Assembly: GCA_937959275.1 (NCBI GenBank) | Contig: CALGLU010000021.1 | Location: 1 to 64,000, forward strand | Length of the DNA: 64,000 nt | Reading direction: 5' to 3' | Source: an uncultured Saprospiraceae bacterium | GTDB taxonomy: Bacteria; Bacteroidota; Bacteroidia; Chitinophagales; Saprospiraceae | Part shown: positions 15,346 through 25,100 of the stretch, one piece after another | Layout of the letters: every line of letters begins with the position of its first letter | Position numbering within the stretch: the stretch's first letter is position 1 | Position numbers and translations under genes: made by a program | Notes under the pieces: model-generated | Database searches by the model: none | Told to the model about the DNA's origin: nothing | The model's input: the letters and a program-made list of their open reading frames with translations, nothing else

Positions 15346-18300
15346 CAAAATTCAACCCAAACTGTACTCGCGTATTCTCCTGCAACGGCCAAGCCCAATA
15401 CGGTTCTACGATAATCGCTCCAAATAAATTCACCCGCGCAGAGAATCCAATACTCGATGCAAATGCCGGCTTCACAAATTCTGTCAGACCTTGGCTATTA
15501 ATGACAGGTTCACCATCAGTTAGGTGTGAAAACTCATCAAAGACTACTCCGCCATCAAAGAAAATATTGATGTCCGACAACAAGAATTTTGAACCAATTA
15601 AAGCCAATTGTTTTGGTCCTGTAAACGGTAAGCGTAATTCAACATTAAACATACCAATCTTAGAACCCAAGACTTGGCTAGGGCTGATGCCATTCCCACC
15701 CCCAATCGGATTCTCTAGATTGCTATCAAACACAAAATCATAGCCTCTAATGAATCCCATATTACCTGCATAAATCGGATAAATTGTATTCGTATTTTTT
15801 TCCCAGCGTGCATAGCCCAATCCTCTTAACGCCAAACTAAATGGCTTCATCCAAACATATTTTCTAACATCAGCGAGGACACCAGTAAAATTATTTATCC
15901 CATAATTTTGCTCTACTTGGATACGCATCCGATGTCCCTGATAAGGAGAATATGTCAATCCAAAAGATGAATTATCTTCTACGTAAGCCACATTAAAAGA
16001 GGCCGTATTGCCTTTGGTTAAATTGAAAAATTGATTAAATCGTATTTCATCTCCAGTTTCTACTTTCTCTTCGTCTTGACCAATAAAAAGAAAGCTATTT
16101 GGGTCGTAGTATGTGTTACGTTCGTCCAACCTGAAAAATTGTCTACCGACACTGCCACCTGCTTCAAATCTACGGGTGGTCGATAAAGGGAAATGGACAA
16201 AGCCATTGACTCCCATATTATAAATACGGAGCAGACTGATCTGGTCTACTAAAGCCGTGAAACTAGACCCATCATTCAATTCTAAATCTTCTAAAAAGGG
16301 CTGATTTCGAAATCCTGTTTGCTGTGGAATAAAGGAGAGGCCACCACCATATGCTAATCTGTTCTTCCGATTCAAATATTGGACCTGACCTCCAAAATCA
16401 AGGAATGAACCGTTCAGTGCTAATTGAGTAAAGATTTGGTTATTCCCCAACATATCACTGAAGATCATATCAATCCCACCTTGTAAGCCTGTATAATTAC
16501 TGAATCGGGAATTGGAAACGCCAACGCCACCACTTCCACCAATATGATCTAGCTTAAACTTAGATGCATACTTTGATCGTTTGATTTCAGATTCATCGAT
16601 ATAAGCAATCCGGTCTATATTGTTCAAATTGCGATTGACAATATCTAATTTGTCTAAGCCAATAATAGGCAATGTGCCAGCACTAAAATCAACATCATCA
16701 GCCGCCACAGGTTTGTTTAGCAAATCACCTTTGTCAGCCTGATACAAGACATATTTATGATTGTCATAATGAGAATAAATCACTCGATCACGCTTTGTCG
16801 ACGCAGTGATGGCAGGAGCATATCTTGTGATGCCAGTAATCCCAGATAAGAGATCAGTCATTTGCAAAATCTCTTGAGACTCTACCTGATAGTTATATAG
16901 ATTTCTGAACCCATCTCTATCCGAATAGAAATAAATATTGCCTTCATGATCGTAAGTGGGATTTAGATTATCTGCAGTGTGAAAGATGTCAAGAATGCTG
17001 ATCGATTGTGTCTCATAATCCATTTGCGCTAAGTCAAACGTATACCGACCATGCGTTCTTCCTTCTTCCACACTCCGTTTATCATAACTAAATAAAAGTG
17101 TGGAGCCGTCTGGCGAGAATGAAGGCTGAATTTCTGAATACTGATCGTCTGTTAATTGTTTGACTTTTCCTGTCTTGATCGTATAGCTGAATAAATCTGA
17201 CTGACCATCAACCAGACCCACAAGCACGATCTCCTTACCATTTGGATGCCAAGTTGGATTTGCGATAGCCGGTACTCCTGGCACTTGTATTGTCTCTATG
17301 GTCTTTCCAGATAAAGCCTCTTTAATGACTAAGACATTGTGTCCTTGGCTAAATCCGATAAAGGCAAAGTTTTTACTATTTGGCGACCAGGTACCTGTAG
17401 ATTCCAGAGCATTCAAGGCATCTAGATCGGTATCTTTGATGGTACTAGCCACTTTATTTATGACTTTACCTGTACGTGCATCTGCTAAAAATAAGTCGAT
17501 GGAGAATAAATCCTTCTCCGATAGATAAATCACGTATCTGCCATTGGGACTCAAGATTGGTGACACATTAATATTACCAGAATTTTCATCTGAAATCAGT
17601 TTTTTACCTTGTGGTTTTTCTTTCTTGTCTCTAAGATATGGCTCATAATATGTCTCTAATGCAGATTGAAATTGCTCGCCTGCAGTGTCCATATCTGTTC
17701 CTATAACGGTCCTAAACGCAGTCTCTAAGCCATATTTAGCCGTTTCGGTGAATAGTGGTTCTATCACATCATCACCATATAATCCAGCCAAATAAGACCA
17801 GGCGGCTTGACCATAGCGATACGGAAAATATTTAGGGCTTGCCATCTTCTTAAACGGAGGCAGATCATCGTGAATAATCGCATCTCTCATCCACATCGCC
17901 GTGAATGGGTCAACACGCCCTATAGACATATACTCTGCCATCCCTTCGACAATCCATAAAGGCAGATTGCTAAGTGAACGGAGATTCGTCGAGTCTCCTC
18001 TAAGCACCATATTAAATTGAAAAGCGTGGACTAACTCATGTCCAAGTACCTGATTGGTCTGTTGATTGGTGAAGGTCAAAGGCATGATCACCCGATTTTT
18101 AAAGGCCTCAGTGACTCCGCCAGTCCCGACGCCAATGGCTCCACTTATAGCGTTAGTTTGTTGGAATTCTGCGTGATTATTATAAAAAATGATTGGATTC
18201 TTAAAGCCAAACGTATCATAAGTAATGGCTTGATGCAAATCATACCATTGTTCTGTCATTTGCGCAATGCGATCAACGGTCTTTTCATTTTTTAAATAAT

Positions 18301-18442
18301 AATACACATCGAAGTGCGGAGTTTCTTTGACTTTAAAATCAAAGCTTCTATATCTCGGTTTATTTTTACCAAAATATTGAGAATAGGAAGGGAGGCTCTG
18401 ACCTAAAAATAGGGCAGCTAAGCAAAAGATTATCTTGTTCAT
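15332..18442 (-). CDS. Exported gluzincin-like protein with TolB-type propeller and C-terminal beta-barrel
   Basis: 1036 residues with a signal peptide (cut near PSYSQ, about 22). Residues 30-180 look like a peptidase_MA-like gluzincin: GHELVHAFQF gives H135-E136-x-x-H139, followed by VEGMAEY with candidate third ligand E170. Residues about 280-600 hold PD40/TolB propeller repeats (ILSPNGRYVIYLSEKD, PTWHPNGKEIVLVG, QPSFSPDGSTLLFSYD). From about 650 on the sequence alternates like an outer-membrane barrel, ending in FGLNFVPGW, similar to BamA/surface-antigen ends. I infer an outer-membrane anchored surface or periplasmic protease; activity is untested. Divergent from clpB. Confidence 0.8.
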   Translation of the reverse strand: MNKIIFCLAALFLGQSLPSYSQYFGKNKPRYRSFDFKVKETPHFDVYYYLKNEKTVDRIAQMTEQWYDLHQAITYDTFGFKNPIIFYNNHAEFQQTNAISGAIGVGTGGVTEAFKNRVIMPLTFTNQQTNQVLGHELVHAFQFNMVLRGDSTNLRSLSNLPLWIVEGMAEYMSIGRVDPFTAMWMRDAIIHDDLPPFKKMASPKYFPYRYGQAAWSYLAGLYGDDVIEPLFTETAKYGLETAFRTVIGTDMDTAGEQFQSALETYYEPYLRDKKEKPQGKKLISDENSGNINVSPILSPNGRYVIYLSEKDLFSIDLFLADARTGKVINKVASTIKDTDLDALNALESTGTWSPNSKNFAFIGFSQGHNVLVIKEALSGKTIETIQVPGVPAIANPTWHPNGKEIVLVGLVDGQSDLFSYTIKTGKVKQLTDDQYSEIQPSFSPDGSTLLFSYDKRSVEEGRTHGRYTFDLAQMDYETQSISILDIFHTADNLNPTYDHEGNIYFYSDRDGFRNLYNYQVESQEILQMTDLLSGITGITRYAPAITASTKRDRVIYSHYDNHKYVLYQADKGDLLNKPVAADDVDFSAGTLPIIGLDKLDIVNRNLNNIDRIAYIDESEIKRSKYASKFKLDHIGGSGGVGVSNSRFSNYTGLQGGIDMIFSDMLGNNQIFTQLALNGSFLDFGGQVQYLNRKNRLAYGGGLSFIPQQTGFRNQPFLEDLELNDGSSFTALVDQISLLRIYNMGVNGFVHFPLSTTRRFEAGGSVGRQFFRLDERNTYYDPNSFLFIGQDEEKVETGDEIRFNQFFNLTKGNTASFNVAYVEDNSSFGLTYSPYQGHRMRIQVEQNYGINNFTGVLADVRKYVWMKPFSLALRGLGYARWEKNTNTIYPIYAGNMGFIRGYDFVFDSNLENPIGGGNGISPSQVLGSKIGMFNVELRLPFTGPKQLALIGSKFLLSDINIFFDGGVVFDEFSHLTDGEPVINSQGLTEFVKPAFASSIGFSARVNLFGAIIVEPYWAWPLQENTRVQFGLNFVPGW

Positions 18443-18723
18443 GTCGTATGAGAATTAGCCACAGAATAAAATTTCAGTTTGCAGCTTAGACGGTTTGCAG
18501 TGAATTATAGTTTTAGAAACTAATAAAACTTAACTTTAGTTTCTTATTTACACAAATTCCTTACACAGTAGAAGTGATAGTTATAACGCACCAATTGCTG
18601 TCAAAGTGTCGTGAGATATGTATATTCTTTATGACAATGTTGCACAGATGACAATTAATTAGCGATTGGTCTTGAATTTGATTGATAATACTTAGTAGGA
18701 AATACAAAAGGAAATACAAACAT

Positions 18724-21483
18724 ATGACATACGATATATTTACTGTCAAGGCTCAAGAGGCGATTTTAAAGGCGCAGCAAATAGCTGGAGGATTAGATCA
18801 ACAAAGTGTCGACACGGTCCATGTGTTGAGAGGCATTCTAGAGACAGATGAAAAGTTGACCGAGTTTTTGTTGAATAAAATGTCTGTGAACATCATCCGG
18901 ATGAAGAAGGAATTAAATCTAGCTATAGAGAGATTCCCAAAAGTAGAAGGTGGTGACAACAAACAATTTTTAACAGACGATGCCAACAAAGCAAACAGCC
19001 GGGCTAAAAAGTTAATGAAGGAGTTTGGCGATGAATTTATCTCCCTAGAAATGATGTTGATGGGGATCTTGAAAGGAAAGGATAAAGCGGCTCAAATATT
19101 AAAAGATCTAGGCGCCACAGCAGACGGTTTAAAGACTGCGATACTTGAATTACGTAAAGGTAGAAAAGTCACAACACAACATGCAGAAGGTGAATACAAT
19201 GCCTTGAATAAGTTTGCCATTAATCTAAATGAAAGAGCAGAGTCAGGTAAACTGGATCCGATTGTCGGACGAGATGAAGAAATTCGTAGAATCTTACATA
19301 TCCTATCAAGAAGGAAGAAAAATAATCCAATCTTGGTTGGCGAGTCAGGCGTTGGGAAAACAGCAATAGTAGAAGGCATTGCTTGGAGAATTGTCAAGCA
19401 CGATGTTCCGGAAAATTTGCAATCAAAAAAAATATTCGTGTTAGACCTTGCTGCTTTAATTGCAGGAGCAAAATATAAGGGAGAATTTGAGGAGCGCTTA
19501 AAAGCTGTCATAAAGGAAGTCAATAGCGCAGCGGGCGAGATCATTTTATTTATTGATGAAATACACACCTTGATTGGTGCTGGTGGTGGCAATGGAGCGA
19601 TGGATGCTGCGAATATATTAAAGCCTGCATTAGCGAGAGGAGAGTTACGGACGATCGGTGCGACGACTTTGGATGAATACCAAAAATATTTTGAAAAAGA
19701 CAAAGCCCTTGTCCGGCGTTTTCAGACAGTACTTATTGATGAACCGTCAATAGAAGATACTGTATCCATATTAAGAGGCATTCAAGATAAATATGAAGTG
19801 TATCATAAAATTGATATTCTAGATGAAGCACTCGTTGCAGCTGTGGAACTTTCTCACAGATATATAACTGAACGTAAACTGCCAGACAAAGCCATTGACC
19901 TTATTGATGAGGCGGCTGCAAAATTGAGATTGGAGTTAGATTCTGTTCCTGAAGAGATTGATGAGCAGGATCGAAAGGTGCGCCAATTGGAGATTGAGCG
20001 AGAGATGATCAAGCGGGAAAAGAATGATAAAAAGCTTGCAAAGATTGTAGAACAAATTGCAAATGCCAAAGAAAAACTAGATTCCTTAACAGCAGCATGG
20101 CAGAGCGAAAAAGAAATTGTTGATCAGCTATCTGTTATTAAAAAAGATATAGAAGAATTAGAACATCAAGCAGATAAAGCAGAAAGAGAAAGCAACTTCG
20201 AATTAGTTGCCAAAATCCGGTATGGCGATCTGAAAGAAAAAGAAGCGATGCTTAAGGCAACAGAAGAAAAGTTAGACGATCTGCCAGAGCAAACAAGATT
20301 TACAAACGAGGAAGTGACAGCAAATGACATCGCAGAAGTGGTGGCAAAATGGACAGGTATTCCAGTTACAAAAATGTTGAAGACGGAACGAGAGCGATTG
20401 TTAAAGCTGGAAGATGAAATCAGCAAACGCTTGATTGGTCAAAAAGAAGCAGTCATTGCAGTTGCTGATGCCGTGCGGAGAAGTAGAGCGGGTTTAGGTG
20501 ATCCTAAAAAGCCAATCGGCTCCTTTATCTTTTTGGGTCCAACAGGTGTTGGTAAGACGGAGTTAGCAAAGACTTTGGCAGAAGTCTTGTTTGATGATGA
20601 CAAAGCGATTACTCGAATTGATATGAGTGAGTATCAGGAGAAGCATTCAGTGTCTAGATTGGTAGGAGCGCCTCCGGGATATGTAGGGTATGATGAAGGA
20701 GGGCAATTGACTGAAGCTGTTCGAAGACGACCATATTCTATTGTTTTATTAGATGAAATAGAGAAGGCTCACCCGGATACATTTAATATTTTATTGCAGG
20801 TATTAGATGATGGACGGCTAACGGATAATAAAGGTCGAGAGGCCAATTTTAAAAATACGATTATCATCATGACATCTAATATGGGTGCAGAGGTGATTCT
20901 AGAAAACTTTGAAGATTTAGATGCCGTTGGTGAAGAACATCGTGGAGAGATAATCGAAACTACTCGTATGGAAGTGTTCGATATGTTGAAGGAGAATTTG
21001 CGCCCAGAGTTTTTAAATCGGATCGATGAAAAAATTATGTTTCTGCCTTTAACAAAAGCAGAAATTAAATTAATCGCCAAAATTCTTCTTAAAAAGGTGA
21101 AGAAGAACTTGGGCAACCAAGATATAGGCATTGATTTTTCTGAAAGTGCTATGGATTTGTTAGCTGATTTAGGTTATGATCCTCAATTCGGAGCAAGACC
21201 ACTTAAACGAGTCATCCAAAAGGAGATCATTAATGAGCTCTCAAAAGAAGTACTCAAAGGGTCTTATGGCCCAGGCGATGTCATTCATATCGGCACGGAT
21301 AAAAAAGGATTTACCTTTGGCATGACGGCAAATAGCTCGACAGAAAAACCAAAGGTCAAGAAAGAGACTGTGAAGAAGAAAGAAAAGGATATTGCCAAAC
21401 TTAAAAAGGCGACAAAAGATGTACAGGATGCGGTTAAAGACTTAAAGAAAGACCAAAACGGTGCTAAACCAGAAAAAAAATAA
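18724..21483 (+). CDS. clpB: ATP-dependent disaggregase ClpB (Hsp104 family)
   Basis: 919 residues from ATG 18724, chosen because family members begin directly with an N domain like TYDIFTVKAQEAILKAQQIA; the frame is open upstream to 18682. Order: Clp N domain (1-145), AAA+ 1 with GESGVGKT, a middle coiled-coil of ClpB length (about 395-525), AAA+ 2 with GPTGVGKT and the arginine-finger region, then the ClpB C-terminal domain. Unlike most ClpB it has a Lys/Glu-rich tail of about 60 residues (VKKKEKDIAKLKK...). It resolves protein aggregates with DnaK. No CIRCE-type heat-shock operator was found upstream. A strong terminator follows at 21585. Confidence 0.95.
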   Translation: MTYDIFTVKAQEAILKAQQIAGGLDQQSVDTVHVLRGILETDEKLTEFLLNKMSVNIIRMKKELNLAIERFPKVEGGDNKQFLTDDANKANSRAKKLMKEFGDEFISLEMMLMGILKGKDKAAQILKDLGATADGLKTAILELRKGRKVTTQHAEGEYNALNKFAINLNERAESGKLDPIVGRDEEIRRILHILSRRKKNNPILVGESGVGKTAIVEGIAWRIVKHDVPENLQSKKIFVLDLAALIAGAKYKGEFEERLKAVIKEVNSAAGEIILFIDEIHTLIGAGGGNGAMDAANILKPALARGELRTIGATTLDEYQKYFEKDKALVRRFQTVLIDEPSIEDTVSILRGIQDKYEVYHKIDILDEALVAAVELSHRYITERKLPDKAIDLIDEAAAKLRLELDSVPEEIDEQDRKVRQLEIEREMIKREKNDKKLAKIVEQIANAKEKLDSLTAAWQSEKEIVDQLSVIKKDIEELEHQADKAERESNFELVAKIRYGDLKEKEAMLKATEEKLDDLPEQTRFTNEEVTANDIAEVVAKWTGIPVTKMLKTERERLLKLEDEISKRLIGQKEAVIAVADAVRRSRAGLGDPKKPIGSFIFLGPTGVGKTELAKTLAEVLFDDDKAITRIDMSEYQEKHSVSRLVGAPPGYVGYDEGGQLTEAVRRRPYSIVLLDEIEKAHPDTFNILLQVLDDGRLTDNKGREANFKNTIIIMTSNMGAEVILENFEDLDAVGEEHRGEIIETTRMEVFDMLKENLRPEFLNRIDEKIMFLPLTKAEIKLIAKILLKKVKKNLGNQDIGIDFSESAMDLLADLGYDPQFGARPLKRVIQKEIINELSKEVLKGSYGPGDVIHIGTDKKGFTFGMTANSSTEKPKVKKETVKKKEKDIAKLKKATKDVQDAVKDLKKDQNGAKPEKK

Positions 21484-21584
21484 ATGCTACGTATACAGTA
21501 GATGGTTGGCAGTTTATTGTCATTGCTTGTGGAGGTGAAAAAGTTAAGGGCAGTAAGTTGATCAGACTTTTAAACCAATATAAT

Positions 21585-21618
21585 AACCCCGTGAATTTCG
21601 ATTCATTGGGGTTTTTTT
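21585..21618 (+). terminator. Rho-independent terminator after clpB
   Basis: AACCCC (21585-21590) pairs with GGGGTT (21608-21613), extended inward by GAAT/ATTC around a TTCG tetraloop, and is followed by seven T. It starts about 100 bp after the clpB stop. Confidence 0.85.
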
Positions 21619-21637
21619 ATGCCTCAAAAGCAGCTGT

Positions 21638-21966
21638 GCCGTTGTTGGTCTCCGAGGCTGTGGGCTGGTTGCCGCTGTTGGTCTCCGAACCAACAGCATG
21701 TTTGTTTACCGATATCAACTTAATCTTAAATCAACGAAACTCGTTGGATCGGAGTCCAACGAGGGCGGGTTTATTGAATCGGCATCCAATGAGGGCGGGT
21801 TTATTGGGTCGGAGTTCAATGAGGGGTGAGGATTCGTTGCCGCTGTTGGTCTTCGAACTAACGGCATGTTTGTTTTACCAATATCAACTTAGCTAAACGA
21901 AACTCTTTGTATCAGAGTCCAACAAGGGCGGGTGTTTTGAATCGGAGTCCAATGTGGGTTGAATTT
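21638..21966. repeat. Array of short palindromes with CTCCGA/TCGGAG loops in both orientations
   Basis: The gap 21484-22153 holds no gene. At least six small hairpins occur in 330 bp: CTGTTGGT/ACCAACAG around CTCCGA (21675-21696), CTCGTTGGA/TCCAACGAG around TCGGAG (21740-21763), then weaker ones near 21773-21790, 21803-21820, 21846-21865 and beyond. The loop of the first type is the reverse complement of the loop of the second, so the units are inverted copies of one motif. A longer direct repeat overlies it: 21668-21721 recurs at 21836-21891, and 21733-21770 recurs at about 21897-21933. Confidence 0.75.
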
Positions 21967-22153
21967 CTAACTTAAGACCAACACACAAAACGAGCAGGCT
22001 GAATTTTAACAATAGTCATACTAATAATACTAATGAAAAGTCTATATTAGATTCAAATTAAAGACTCCTTCCGTCTTATCATTTTATTATTATTGTATTA
22101 AATCTCATACCCCTGCGATATAACTTAGTTTATTAACATCAACTCATATTTTT

Positions 22154-25100
22154 ATGAAAACCAATTTTAATTTTGGACTTCAATCAAAAGTCCTGAAAGG
22201 AAACTTGTATGTTTCAATGGCAATAATTTGCTTATCCCTGATATGGAATTCAACAACAACTGCTCAAGCAAAAGATGATATTTTAAATGGAACATTGCTG
22301 CGCTGTAATACAGACTTAGCAATGCAAAGTCGGTTTGCAAAGGATCCGGAACTTCAAGAGAAATTTCAGGAATTACAAGATAAAGAGCAGGAGCAAGATT
22401 TGGAAAGCCGAATTTCTTGTAATGCTGGGAATACAATCATGGTACCTTTAGCTTTTCATTTTGATGCAACCTTTTTATGCAGCGATGAAGCTTGTATTTT
22501 AAGCGAAATTGACGATGCAATAGCGGCATTAAATATTGATTTTGCTAGTAATATAGGGTCTCCTAATGCAGCAAATTGCTCTACAGCATACCCAGATATT
22601 TCAACAGGGACGTGTATCACTTTTTATCTTGCCCAGCCACCGACTTGCTCCGGTCTAGATCCAGCTTGCGATGGGAGTATTACAGTAGGCCAGTTTGTGG
22701 GAGGCTATTCAGCAGGTGGTGCAGGTGCAGGCGCTTGTTGGGATGATTATTTAAATGTATTTGTGGTCTCTGAGGCTTTAGGTTTATTGGGTGTTTCAGA
22801 TCAAGTTCCAGGAATAATGCCAGCTATTGGACCGGGTGAAGGTGTAACACTAGCAGGATCGACATTTGGTGGTCCGGATGGTCCTTGTGGTATTCTCGAT
22901 TCTGATAATACCTATAATTTGGGTAAAACATTATCCCATGAGATTGGTCATTACCTTGGCTTATTTCACACGTTTGAAAACAGTTGCTCTGATGAGCCCA
23001 ATAATTCTTTTAATGGCATTAATATTTCAGTAGACGATACGCAACCGCAGGATACACCGTTTTTTGGTTGTCCAACTGATTGTTTTGATAGTGACTGTGG
23101 TGGCCCTCAGCAGACGGCCAATATCATGAATTATACAGATGATGCCTGCATGGATCTCTTTACAGAAGATCAAGCATTTGCAATGAACACAGTTGCGAAT
23201 GGCTTATTTAGTGGACTCAATATACCGGCTGCTAGTCCAACCCAGTTATGCACCTGTGAGCCTGGCGGAGGTGCTGGGTATACGATTACAGATGGTAGTG
23301 CTTCATGGAGTTATCCAGGCGAAATTACAGGAATTTCTTGTGATGGCAATGTTAATTTTGATCCTGGAAATGGTATCAATCAATCGTTTGCGGCTGATTG
23401 GTACTATGCCCTCAATGGGAGTCCATCAGTAGGATTTCCAAACATTGATCCTGCTAATGTGACACAGACACCCAATTCGATTAGAGTTGCTTATCCTGAT
23501 TTAGGAGGTGTGACAGGTTTAACAGCAGTACTATCAGTAATTATTACAGAAGATGCGGCACTTGATGTACAGCTTGCACAGCTCATGGAAATAGAAAATA
23601 ATTCAACTACGCTTGTTGACGTTAAAGTTTTTAATTATTTGGATTTAGATAAGAATGAAAATACAGTACAGAATGTAAATCTCTTTTTACAAGATGCGTG
23701 TAATATTATCACGGAGATTATTGCATCAAACGACCCAAGCCAAGTTTGTTATTTTGCAGTTAATGCGGCTGATGGATTTCAAATCGAACCCTATAGTACT
23801 TTATGTGATGATTTGACTGCAGGTATTTCTAATCTGACTAATACAGGGTTGCCATTATTATCAGCTGATTATACTCAAGCGTACCAATTTGATGGTTCAT
23901 TGAATGTTGGAGAGTCTTTTACAGGAGAAACCATATTGACTTTTGGCTCTCCACCAGAACCAGCAGTCTTTGATCCCGTATCAGGTCAATGTACCTTTCC
24001 CTCTACACCAAATCCTTCAGATGGATTTATTACTTGTCCCGCGGATCAAAATGTGGCTTGTGGTTTAGACGCGATTGCTGGAATGATCACGATTGATACA
24101 ATATGTTCAGTATTTGACTTTGTTATAGATGTCACTGGACCAGTTATACAAGGTACACCTGATTGTCCTGGCACCAGCTACACGTACACCTTTATCGCTT
24201 CTGATTTATGTGATAACATTGATACCTGTTTCCAAGTCTTCACAATTGTAAATGATGGGCCTAGTTTTATGACATGTCCAATGGATGAGACGGTCAGTTG
24301 TGCCGATGAAATTGTCACGAATCCTCCAGGTTACATGACTAGTTGTTCACTAGGTGCATCAGTTGATGTCCAAGGCCCTCAAATCATAGGAGATGAAGAT
24401 TGTCCAAGTTCGATTTATACATATACTTATATCGTCACGGATGTATGTGGCAGGTCAGATACTTGTATTCAAAATTTCACCATCATGAATGACGGACCTG
24501 AAATTACGCAGTGTCCAACAGATATGGATGTAGCGTGTGCTAATGAAATTGTCCTTGGTGTGCCTATATATACAACGAGCTGTGACGTAGGAGCAAGTTT
24601 AATAAATGAAGCTGCCGTTGTGAATGGTACACCCAATTGTCCAGGGACTACATATTCATTTACGATGCGGATAACAGATACTTGCGGTAGGGAGTCAACT
24701 TGTGAACAAGTATTCACGATTGTAAATGACAGTCCTCGTTTTATGACATGTCCAATGGATGAGACGGTCAGTTGTGCCGATGAAATTGTCACGAATCCTC
24801 CAGACTACATGACTAGTTGTTTACTAGGTGCATCAGTTGATGTCCAAGGCCCTGAGATCACTGGAGATGAAGATTGTCCTGGATCGATATACACATATAG
24901 CTATATCGTGACTGATGTATGCGGGAGGTCAGACACTTGTATTCAAAATTTTACAATCTCAAACGAGGGTCCCAATATTGATGACTGCCCAATAGATCAG
25001 ACTGTCACTTGTGCTAGTGACATAATACAAGGAATACCAGGCTATACAACAAGTTGTTCACTAGGTGCATCAGTTGACGTACAAGGCCCTGAGATTACAG

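Noticed and set aside
15133-15414. Plus-strand open frame of 93 codons
   Set aside because: Encodes Thr/Ser/Gln/His low complexity from the CAACACT repeats and overlaps the 3' end of the large minus-strand gene.
18798-21131. Several minus-strand open frames of up to 203 codons inside clpB
   Set aside because: Ser/Phe/Ile-rich antisense shadows with no domain; clpB is certain.
21558-21896. Plus-strand open frame of 112 codons
   Set aside because: It runs through the terminator after clpB and the palindrome array, giving repeated PLLVSE and RAGLL peptides; these come from the DNA repeats, not from a gene.
21638-21966. CRISPR array
   Set aside because: Hairpin units vary in sequence and spacing, and 'spacers' are themselves repeated; no cas genes.
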